DNA of 5,996 bases from Candidatus Latescibacteria bacterium 4484_107 (GTDB lineage: Bacteria > Latescibacterota > 4484-107), in assembly GCA_002059205.1 (NCBI GenBank), contig MVCQ01000102.1, forward strand, positions 1 through 5,996. The letters run 5' to 3'. The position numbers and the translations under genes are program-made. Each line of letters begins with the position of its first letter. Positions within the stretch are counted from its first letter, which is position 1. The notes below the pieces were generated by a model. That model was not told where the DNA came from. It worked only from the letters and a program-made list of their open reading frames with translations, and searched no databases. This document shows positions 1 through 5,996 of this stretch, piece after piece.

Positions 1-2196
1 CTCAAACTCGATCCTCAACAGTCCACCTTCGCCGATCCAATCCCGAAGCCCGATCTCCCAGAAGAGATATTGTCCGTAAGCGTGATCGCTGATGAGCCGA
101 CCATCGAGCGTAGCCTTCGCAGAGGTGCCCTCGTACTCCGCATAGAGGACAAGGTCTCGCAGACCGGTCAAGCATTCAGGCGTGACTTCGGCTTCCCATA
201 CGTAGGAAGCATCCACCTTCCGCCGCGAAAACGCAATCCTGGTTTCGGGCAATGTCACCGTTCCCGAAGCCCGGTACAGGCCGAACTCGGCGTCGTATGT
301 TTCACTCACCTCGGCAAAAGGCCCGCTCAGCGAAGGCCTGGATGGCGTCAGCAGAAAAAGATCGAAATCCCGCTCATCGGTCTGGATCTGCACCTTCGTA
401 TTCCCGTCATCCGCGCGGCTTTCCAGCAGGCGCATATTGGAGGCGGCCACGAGCATCCCATGCGGCGAAGCCACGTCCCAGACCTCACCGGCCAGCTTTC
501 GCTCCATCAAGACGAAGCGGACAGGTACTTCGCCGTCCATGGTGACAATCTGCACATCCGCTCCCGGCACGGACACCACCCGAAGCGTATTCGGACTTTG
601 CCACAACGCCATCGCCTCGCCCCGCTTCTTCACCTCTCCCTGAGCCGGAAAAATCAGACTGGTCTCGGTCATCTCATCCGCATCCGCGTGCAGGATCACC
701 TGAACCCCCTCGCCAAAGCCACGCCGATCCAGAAGCTCCGCCGTCGAGTATTCCAGAAAGGTTCCGGGCGCCAGCCGGACGTAAAACGGAAGACATTTGT
801 TCCGCTGCGCAGGCAGGCCCATCTGGATCAGCTTGGGATATTCCTGCCACACCTCGCACGGAATCCCGGTTGGATTGGTCGAGAGACGAATATCGCGCAG
901 CCACTGGGATCCGTGCACCTTCGTATTTAAGAGAAACGCAAAATTGCTCTCGCTGAGATTGAGGCCCTTGGTCGCCCGACCGAGACATGCCACCTTTCGC
1001 ACGTGCCGCAGGTGATCCGGTACCGGCTCCGCTTCGTCGTGATAGCCCTCGAACAGGTCCGCCTTGGCTTCCAGACCCGGATGCGCCCGGCCATAACTTG
1101 CCGCGCTGATCCAGCTTGCGTGCGGCTGACTTTTCAGCACCTCCTGACCGAACGCCCGCAGAAACCAGCCCATCCGCTTCACGATCCGGTAGGACTCCCG
1201 CAGACCGCCCACCACGGTGATGGGCGCCTGAAAATTCATATCGCGCACAGGCAGCATGCGCTCCCCGCCGTCGTCGCAGTGCTGACCATCCACGAAGACG
1301 TAGTAATTGATCCCGTTGTATCCCTCGGCGAGATTATGATACGTAATCGCCTCGATGAACTCCGGCTTCACGATAGGGCCTTGGTAGCCCTGCGTATGGA
1401 TATACGGCGGCCAGTCGAAATGGCGCACGAACATGCCCCCCATCGTCTCGATGGATATTCGGGGCCGCTCGTGCTGCTCCCACGTCTCCGTGCTCATCGG
1501 CGGAAACTCCCCCTCTCGTCCGAAGCAGCTCGTAATGTAGCACCCGCCTGTATCCACCAGGTTCTCGATATCTTCTTTTCCAGGAAAATGGTTGATGTCG
1601 ATGATCGGCACATCCACGCCGTGCTCCTGGATGATCTTGTGGTAAAACAGCACGTGCTTGGCGTTCTCTTCCGGATCCACGGAACCGCGCGCAATATCGT
1701 CCCCCTTGCTGCCCGCCGAACCCAGCTCGTTTTCGAGCTGCACGATGATAATAGGCCCTCCCCGCGTGGCCAGCCTCGGAACGACAATCCCAAGAACCTG
1801 CTCATACCACTTCCGGGTCAGGTCCAGATACTCCGGCGCATTGGTGCGCACCTTGGGGCCCAACTCGTCCAACAGCCATTGCGGGAGTCCGCCATTGCGC
1901 CATTCCCCGTGCACAAACGGCCCGAGACGCGCGATGGCCCACATGCCTTCCTCGTGGATCACATCCATAAAATGACCGAGATCGCGATCCCCGGACCAGT
2001 CCCACGCATCCCGCGAAGCCTCGTGATAGGCCCAAGTCGCGTAGAACGTCACCGTATTCATCCCGGCTGCCTTCATCTTCAACATCCGATCCCGCCAGTG
2101 CCGCCGCGGCGTTCTCGTGTAATTGAAGTCCCCGCCGAAGATAAATTCGGGCTTGCCGTCCATCACGAGATAATCGCGTCCAATGGAGATGTTCAT
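1..2196 (-). CDS. GH35-type beta-galactosidase, 3' end outside window
   Basis: Hydrolyses terminal beta-galactosides by a retaining mechanism. 732 codons are visible without a stop, so the gene runs past the window. Residues about 10-345 form a GH35-like barrel: HWRDRMLKMKAAGMNTV (33-49), TWAYHE (54-59), RLGPFVHGEW (90-99), GGLPQWLL (102-109). QLENELG (153-159) corresponds to the family QxENEYG with Leu for Tyr; Asn156-Glu157 are the clan-A pair and Glu157 the expected acid/base. Glu250 in RISIETMGG (246-254) is the expected nucleophile. Residues about 350-732 have no motif I recognise and would hold beta-rich accessory domains. An in-frame TGA three codons before the ATG at 2196 fixes the start; the ribosome site is weak. 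No signal peptide (MNISIGRDYLVMDGK), so probably cytoplasmic. A 201-base gap with a palindrome separates it from the hydrolase, so its own promoter is possible. Exo-beta-galactosidase is most likely; other GH35 activities (exo-beta-glucosaminidase) are possible. Confidence 0.92.
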   Translation of the reverse strand, partial: MNISIGRDYLVMDGKPEFIFGGDFNYTRTPRRHWRDRMLKMKAAGMNTVTFYATWAYHEASRDAWDWSGDRDLGHFMDVIHEEGMWAIARLGPFVHGEWRNGGLPQWLLDELGPKVRTNAPEYLDLTRKWYEQVLGIVVPRLATRGGPIIIVQLENELGSAGSKGDDIARGSVDPEENAKHVLFYHKIIQEHGVDVPIIDINHFPGKEDIENLVDTGGCYITSCFGREGEFPPMSTETWEQHERPRISIETMGGMFVRHFDWPPYIHTQGYQGPIVKPEFIEAITYHNLAEGYNGINYYVFVDGQHCDDGGERMLPVRDMNFQAPITVVGGLRESYRIVKRMGWFLRAFGQEVLKSQPHASWISAASYGRAHPGLEAKADLFEGYHDEAEPVPDHLRHVRKVACLGRATKGLNLSESNFAFLLNTKVHGSQWLRDIRLSTNPTGIPCEVWQEYPKLIQMGLPAQRNKCLPFYVRLAPGTFLEYSTAELLDRRGFGEGVQVILHADADEMTETSLIFPAQGEVKKRGEAMALWQSPNTLRVVSVPGADVQIVTMDGEVPVRFVLMERKLAGEVWDVASPHGMLVAASNMRLLESRADDGNTKVQIQTDERDFDLFLLTPSRPSLSGPFAEVSETYDAEFGLYRASGTVTLPETRIAFSRRKVDASYVWEAEVTPECLTGLRDLVLYAEYEGTSAKATLDGRLISDHAYGQYLFWEIGLRDWIGEGGLLRIEFE

Positions 2197-2397
2197 AATG
2201 CCTCACTTTCTTGTCAATGAATAGTGCTCTGTCAAGAGTGATTTGACGGACTGTCATTCTGAGGAGCGGAGCGACGAAGAATCTTGGTTTTGTTCCCCGG
2301 GCATTCTGCTGTGCAGACAACCAGATTCTTCGCCTCCGCCGCGCTTCGGCTCAGAATGACAACTCGTCAGTTTAGCAATAGTTACGAAACAAGGACA
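2197..2397. other. 201-base spacer between hydrolase and GH35
   Basis: Most of this gap is the palindrome at 2243-2370. The remaining 46 bases on the GH35 side carry a tight, weak GAGG (2201-2204 on the minus strand), only four bases before the ATG, and two TTGACA hexamers on the minus strand (2230-2235 and 2212-2217). No convincing -10 box follows either. No gene or RNA is seen here. Whether GH35 has its own promoter cannot be settled. Confidence 0.5.
2243..2370. repeat. Long imperfect palindrome of dispersed-repeat type between hydrolase and GH35
   Basis: The left arm contains TGTCATTCTGAG (2252-2263) and CGAAGAATCT (2275-2284). The right arm contains their reverse complements AGATTCTTCG (2323-2332) and CTCAGAATGACA (2350-2361). 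Pairing continues outward (TGACG at 2244-2248 with CGTCA at 2365-2369) and inward (TTGGTT with AACCAG, one bulge). A small stem CTGC/GCAG (2306-2309, 2313-2316) lies near the centre. The arm motif (TGTCATTCTGAG, a GA-rich stretch, GAAGAATCT) looks like a palindromic repeat I recall from many bacterial genomes, possibly a MITE or REP-like element. No reading frame inside and no T-run, so neither a transposase gene nor a standard terminator. It could still end or stabilise the upstream message. Confidence 0.78.
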
Positions 2398-3141
2398 TCA
2401 ACCTGCGTGCCGAATCACGAAATCCACCAGCGCCTGACACTCAAAAAATTCAGGGATGATCTCATGTCCCTTGCCGGGAACAATGAGCAGTTCCATTGTT
2501 CCACCCAGTTTGCTATACCGCCGCGCAAGCTCGCCTGAATTTTGCTCGATCGGAACGACCGTATCGCTGTCCCCGTGGAGGTGCAGAATGGGCACACCGG
2601 CTTTTGCCAGCGGCGCAAGGCGATCTACCGGATTATGCTCCGGCAGGCATGCCGCGAGTTCGTCTTCGCTCATGCCGTAAGCGCCACAAGCCGTTTTCAG
2701 CCCCGGATAACTGCGCAGATCGCCGACCGGGAATATCCCGGCGATGCAGGCCACGCACCGCGCATGCTCGGAGGCCCAATTATAGAGCATCAGCCCTCCT
2801 CGGCTCTGCGGAAATAGACAGGCCCGTTCCGACAGCCCGTATTGCGCACAAAGGGTCTCGTAGAAAGCCGCGTACACCGCCCGGCCTTGGGGATTGCCGT
2901 AGGATTCTCCCACATCCACTCCGGCGATTGCGAATCCCGCTTCCAAAAACTGTCTGAACATCCATGCATGATCCGGGCTGGGATGATCCGCAAGCTTTGT
3001 GGGTGCGTACCACACCCACGGCGAAGGGGAGGATTCGGCCTTTCCCGCGGGCATGATGAGAAATGCAGGGCATCCCCCAACGTCGAAGAGCTGCCCCTCG
3101 CAGAGAAGTTGTTCGATGAGCATTTTAACATCATGAGCCAT
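2398..3141 (-). CDS. Alpha/beta-hydrolase, dienelactone hydrolase or prolyl-oligopeptidase-like esterase
   Basis: A 247-residue alpha/beta-hydrolase, probably an esterase. The likely triad is Ser113 in LFPQSRGG (109-116, a variant nucleophile elbow with Gln where Gly is usual), Asp193 in HLHGDSDTVVP (188-197) and His226 in VPGKGHEI (221-228). GVDVGESYGNPQG (74-86) precedes the core region. HGxxD followed by VP, then GKGH, is characteristic of the dienelactone hydrolase and S9-like branch of the superfamily. No signal peptide or membrane segment is visible, so it is probably cytoplasmic. The start at 3141 has a good ribosome site and an in-frame stop just upstream. It begins 25 bases after the GH27 stop, which suggests co-transcription. 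Among a sulfatase and two galactosidases, removal of an acyl group from a sugar is a reasonable guess. A peptidase or lactonase role cannot be ruled out. The superfamily is clear; the substrate is not. Confidence 0.85.
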   Translation of the reverse strand: MAHDVKMLIEQLLCEGQLFDVGGCPAFLIMPAGKAESSPSPWVWYAPTKLADHPSPDHAWMFRQFLEAGFAIAGVDVGESYGNPQGRAVYAAFYETLCAQYGLSERACLFPQSRGGLMLYNWASEHARCVACIAGIFPVGDLRSYPGLKTACGAYGMSEDELAACLPEHNPVDRLAPLAKAGVPILHLHGDSDTVVPIEQNSGELARRYSKLGGTMELLIVPGKGHEIIPEFFECQALVDFVIRHAG

Positions 3142-3148
3142 AAAAATT

Positions 3149-3154
3149 TCCTCT
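3149..3154 (-). promoter_or_regulatory. Shine-Dalgarno site of the alpha/beta-hydrolase gene
   Basis: The minus strand reads AGAGGA, seven bases before the ATG at 3141. An in-frame TGA at 3154-3156 fixes this ATG as the earliest possible start. The site lies in the 25-base gap after the GH27 stop, so the hydrolase can be translated even though the gene ahead of it is broken. Confidence 0.7.
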
Positions 3155-3166
3155 CAGATTTTTTGA

Positions 3167-4653
3167 TCACTTGATTAAAACGAATTGCGCGCCGTGCGAT
3201 GGCACGCCCATCGAGAACTCACTGTCGAAAACACCGATATCGCGGTTGGCCCAAATATCCCGAACCTGCTGACTCCCATGGATTCCCAGCTCCTCCCAGG
3301 TGACCTTGACTGTGGCTGGTTTTTCCGCCCGGTTGAAAAGTCCCACCGCAAACCTTCCGTCGTGCAGTGGCCTGACATACACACTTTCATGCACTGTAGT
3401 CTGACCGTTCTGATCCGTCCGTCGGGTTTCGCGAACACAGTGGCCCTGCTTGCCCATAATGTCCTGATTTACCGCCACATCTCATCATTACACATCAAGT
3501 TGCGCGTAAACTCATCCATCCGGCTCAAATCACAGCCGAGTAACAGGGGCGCCGCCAGTATCGCCCATAGCGTAATGTGAGTAATCTGCTCATTTTCAGT
3601 TAATCCGTTTCCACACCCATCGAGCCAGCCGAGAACTTTATCTACAACAAGCATGTCGGGATCGTTCCAGTGTCCGGGCCCTGCATACGGAGTCCACCTG
3701 TCCTGTGAGAAACCAATGGTTGAAATGCTGTCCCATGTATCTGTGATGTCGCCCGTAGTACGCCAGCAATTGGCCAATCTCGCCCAATCGGCGGCATCTT
3801 CAAAGGGGCCTCCGTTTGAAAGACTGTAGATCATATCACGTCCGGAATCCCGCAAGGCATGGTGCATCGCTTCTATTTCCGGAAGTTGTCATGGGCTCCA
3901 GTCATACTTGAGATAGTCAATGCCCCATTCAGCCCATTGTTTTGCATCTTCACGGTGATGCGAATGCTCACCGAAATAATGCCCATGGTCCTTCTCAGGC
4001 ATTCTGGAAGGATCACAATGGATACATTTGCCGCTCGATCCACCGGTGAGTCTCAGGAACGACTTCACCCATGGCGTAGAATAGATGCCGATCCTGAGGC
4101 CGAGAGCATGCACGTAGTCACAAAGGGCTTTCATATCTTTGAATTTTTCGTTTGGCTGAATCGCATTAAGCGCCCCCCCTCGCTCTCCCTGCCAGCCATC
4201 ATCAATGTTTACATAGCTGAATCCGTGCGCGGCCAGTCCTGATGAAACCATAGCATCAGCACAGTCTCTGACTTTCTGTTCATCAATAGCACTGCCCCAG
4301 GCATTCCAACTGCTCCATCCGAGCGGCGGCGTCAGGGCAAGCCTGCCTCCCACTACGATCTTGAGGGGCTGTTCGTCGCTGCCCTCGCTGTTCCTGACGT
4401 TGATATTTACTGTCGCGTCCATCTCCTTTGCCACCACCCCGGAAATAATACCGGACGCAGCATCCATGGTCAGCCCTTTTGGAAGGCCCTCCGCCGAAAA
4501 CGTAAGCGGTTGCTCCCCGGTTACTGGTACCGGAAAGAAAAACGGTGAGCCGATCCCCGCTCCGAATACTCGCGGGCCATTGATTTTTGGAGCGCCTTCG
4601 TTCCAGGGCATCACTGCCGCCAATTCCGTCTTGAAATGATCTGTCTGAGCCAT
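3167..4653 (-). pseudogene. GH27 alpha-galactosidase with N-terminal PIG-like domain, broken by a TGA and a frameshift
   Basis: The family removes terminal alpha-linked galactose (some members beta-L-arabinopyranose). Residues about 24-101 resemble a putative-Ig (He_PIG) domain, and the GH27 barrel begins at ALTPPLGWSSWNAW (106-119). VNIDDGWQ (148-155) holds the substrate-binding aspartates, and YLKYDW (247-252) holds the nucleophile Asp251. A TGA at 3889-3891 takes codon 255. The same frame resumes with QLPEIEA and continues through SGRD, YSLSN and CWRTTGDI, where Asp302 (3748-3750) is the expected acid/base, to PGHWNDPDM. After NDEM the frame hits TAA at 3469-3471. The family motif AVNQD with GKQG continues in the -1 frame (3475 down to 3167), as if one base were lost near 3477 (ATG-nTG-GCG-GTA). 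Repaired length would be about 495 residues, including a C-terminal beta-sandwich. No signal peptide. GC is about 51% against 62% in neighbours (hand counts of 300 bases each). Two lesions point to a real pseudogene, but assembly error is not excluded. Confidence 0.88.
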
Positions 4654-4663
4654 TATGTTGTAA

Positions 4664-4669
4664 CCTCCT
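4664..4669 (-). promoter_or_regulatory. Strong Shine-Dalgarno site of the GH27 gene
   Basis: The minus strand reads AGGAGG, 10 bases before the ATG at 4653. An in-frame TGA at 4669-4671 overlaps the site's upstream edge, so translation cannot start earlier than 4653. That rules out a hidden signal peptide upstream. Confidence 0.8.
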
Positions 4670-4673
4670 CAGA

Positions 4674-4773
4674 AGAATGAAGAACGAGCAATGAACAATA
4701 CCCCACCCAACCACCCCAAGTCCGGGAGGGGTGGAAGGGAATTGCACATTACTCATTGTTCATTGCTCATTGC
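4674..4773. repeat. Nested inverted repeat built from 7-bp units, between sulfatase and GH27
   Basis: Two arrays of imperfect heptamers face each other. On the plus strand, 4674-4701 reads AGAATGA, AGAACGA, GCAATGA, ACAATAC. On the minus strand, 4773 down to 4739 reads GCAATGA, GCAATGA, ACAATGA, GTAATGT, GCAATTC. They give a perfect 14-bp inverted repeat, GAGCAATGAACAAT (4686-4699) with ATTGTTCATTGCTC (4755-4768). Inside it is a second perfect stem, CCACCCC (4711-4717) with GGGGTGG (4728-4734), around a 10-base loop. The right arm runs into the sulfatase gene and contains its stop codon. It resembles a small dispersed palindromic element; transcribed, it could fold and separate the two genes' messages. 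No T-run follows, so a classical terminator is unlikely. Confidence 0.75.
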
Positions 4774-5996
4774 ACTATCATCGGTTCTTGTTCGCCCGCC
4801 TGAACCATCCTGTTCTTCAAAATCTCTGACAGCCTCTCACGGATAGCAACGTGCTCTTTGGATTGCACCAAATTATTTCGCTCGTGCGGATCCGCCTCCA
4901 GATCATACAAAAAATCTTCTGCATACGTATCGCTGTTCGGATCAGACCCCCCCTTACCCGGAGCACGAACGCTGTACTTCCACTTCTTCGTACGAACGGC
5001 GCGCCCCACCTGGCTTTCGCTGATCTGAAGAAAAACCTCTTCGGGCCAATCCGTTGCCTCTCCCTTCACAAGCTCCTGCAAAGGCCGTCCCCTCATATAG
5101 GCGGGCGTCTCTATGCCCCCTTCATTCAGAATCGTGGGCGGAAGATCAATCAGACTCACCAACTCGTTAACGACCTTGCCGCCGGAAAAACCCGGTCCGC
5201 TGGCGATCATGGGAACGCGAATGCACCCATCGTGACAGGACCGCTTGTACTCGGTGTTGCGCGTACGGAAGTGGGAGCCATGATCGCTGGTGTAGAGAAC
5301 CAGCGTATCCTCCGCCAGGCCCAATCGCTCCAATTCGTCCCGAATCCGGCCCAGATTGGTATCCAGACTGTTGACGCAGCCGAGATAATCGGGAAACTCC
5401 TCCCGCCAGTCGCCTTCCGTACCCGCCAGATCCCCCGGAGCCACGAAATCTTTGAACCGCTCCTTGGACCCGTGCGGGCCCTCGTAATGGCCGTGATCGT
5501 TCTGATGGTGCGGCTCGATGTACGAAACAAAGAGAAAGAACGGCTTCTCCCCGTTGCGCGTCCGAAGATATTCCAGCACCCAATCCGTATGCGCATCCAC
5601 CCGGTAGCGGCCTTCGGGAAACACGCGCTTGTTCAGTTCCCCGTCGAACATGTACCCGTCGTAGCTGTGAGACGTAAATTCCAGCACGTCCGACGCGAGC
5701 CAGAAATCCTTGTATCCCCCCCGCCGCTCCGGAGGAACGGGCCGCATGCGGAAGTTATCTTCCCCATCTCTCGGGCCAAAAGAGGCCAGGTGCCACTTGC
5801 CGATGTACCCCACCTCGTATCCATTCTCCGACAAGTAATGAGCGATGGTCTTCTCGTCGGGCGGCAGCATGCGGTGATTGGTGTGGCAATTCACCTCCGT
5901 CGCGTATTTGCCCGTCTGCAAACACGCCCGCGCCGGCCCACAAACGGGCTGACAGGTGAACGCGTTTTCAAACCGAACGCCTTCCGACGCCATCCG
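4767..5996 (-). CDS. Sulfatase (formylglycine-dependent, S1-type), 5' end outside window
   Basis: Hydrolyses sulfate esters, probably on a sugar. The frame is open through the window edge at 5996, so the N-terminus (probably 40-50 residues with the first metal-binding DD motif) is missing; the ATG at 5993 is internal. Counting that Met as 1, the active-site signature VCGPAR has Cys18, the residue converted to formylglycine (family CxPxR with Ala in place of the usual Ser). GYIGKWHLA (62-70) supplies Lys66 and His68. His162/His163 lie in YIEPHHQND. YTSDHGSH (234-241) supplies metal ligands Asp237 and His238. YKRSCHDGCIRVPMI (249-263) and the C-terminal FLYDLEADPHERNNL (361-375) are also typical of S1 sulfatases. 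No frame break is seen over 409 codons, including a run of seven C at 4947-4953. The stop codon (4767-4769) lies in a repeat element. First visible gene of the cluster. The family assignment is firm; the sugar substrate is unknown, and a signal peptide cannot be judged. Confidence 0.95.
   Translation of the reverse strand, partial: RMASEGVRFENAFTCQPVCGPARACLQTGKYATEVNCHTNHRMLPPDEKTIAHYLSENGYEVGYIGKWHLASFGPRDGEDNFRMRPVPPERRGGYKDFWLASDVLEFTSHSYDGYMFDGELNKRVFPEGRYRVDAHTDWVLEYLRTRNGEKPFFLFVSYIEPHHQNDHGHYEGPHGSKERFKDFVAPGDLAGTEGDWREEFPDYLGCVNSLDTNLGRIRDELERLGLAEDTLVLYTSDHGSHFRTRNTEYKRSCHDGCIRVPMIASGPGFSGGKVVNELVSLIDLPPTILNEGGIETPAYMRGRPLQELVKGEATDWPEEVFLQISESQVGRAVRTKKWKYSVRAPGKGGSDPNSDTYAEDFLYDLEADPHERNNLVQSKEHVAIRERLSEILKNRMVQAGEQEPMIVQ

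Noticed and set aside
70..2220. Two long plus-strand open frames (70-930 and 1003-2220)
   Set aside because: Both lie antisense to the GH35 gene, whose minus-strand frame is continuous with clear family motifs. Their translations are rich in Arg, His and Pro with no recognisable domain, as expected for shadow frames in GC-rich DNA.
2207..2235. Sigma70 promoter for GH35 with TTGACA at 2230-2235
   Set aside because: At 17 bases from this hexamer the -10 position reads AAGAAA, a poor match. The other TTGACA (2212-2217) is too close to the ATG. Not enough to call a promoter.
2243..2370. Intrinsic terminator for the hydrolase gene
   Set aside because: The palindrome is long and imperfect and is not followed by a T-run on the minus strand. 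A repeat element describes it better, although an effect on transcript ends is possible.
3466..3482. Programmed -1 frameshift in GH27
   Set aside because: There is no X-XXY-YYZ slippery heptamer and no obvious stimulatory stem right after the site. A single-base loss explains the data more simply.
3835..3891. Selenocysteine insertion at the GH27 TGA
   Set aside because: The sequence after the TGA gives only a weak four-pair stem (CTTC with GAAG), not a convincing bacterial SECIS. GH27 chemistry does not use a Cys or Sec at this place, and a second lesion lies downstream.
4947..4953. Frameshift at a run of seven C in the sulfatase gene
   Set aside because: The frame stays open and conserved sequence continues on both sides (RAPGKGGSDPN into FLYDLEADPHERNNL), so there is no sign of an error.

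Overview
This is bacterial DNA carrying four genes on the minus strand, transcribed from high to low coordinates. The order is a formylglycine-type sulfatase (5' end cut by the window), a broken GH27 alpha-galactosidase, an alpha/beta-hydrolase, and a GH35-type beta-galactosidase (3' end cut by the window). No RNA gene, CRISPR array, integrase or transposase was seen. The mix of a sulfatase with galactosidases, plus the style of the proteins (a PIG-like domain in front of GH27, a GH35 with a long C-terminal extension), recalls Planctomycetota, Verrucomicrobiota, Lentisphaerota or Kiritimatiellota. That placement rests on memory of these families and is not proven by the window.

Layout. 4767-5996: sulfatase, missing roughly the first 40-50 residues but with its active-site cysteine and all later motifs visible. 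4654-4766: spacer filled by a nested inverted repeat built from 7-bp units; the repeat overlaps the sulfatase stop codon. 3167-4653: GH27 reading frame with an in-frame TGA four codons after the nucleophile codon and a one-base frameshift near 3477. 2398-3141: intact 247-residue alpha/beta-hydrolase, starting 25 bases after the GH27 stop. 2197-2397: a 201-base spacer dominated by a long imperfect palindrome of a dispersed-repeat type. 1-2196: GH35 enzyme, 732 residues visible and still open at the window edge.

Function. The sulfatase would remove sulfate esters, the GH27 and GH35 enzymes would cleave alpha- and beta-galactosides, and the hydrolase could remove an ester decoration. This is the expected enzyme set for a sulfated or decorated galactose-containing glycan. 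The alpha-galactosidase step is probably lost or impaired here. None of the three genes with a visible start encodes a signal peptide, so these steps may act on imported oligosaccharides in the cytoplasm.

The main oddities are the GH27 gene, which carries two lesions and is about 10 percentage points lower in GC than its neighbours, and the two unrelated palindromic elements in the spacers. I did not find a convincing new type of system.
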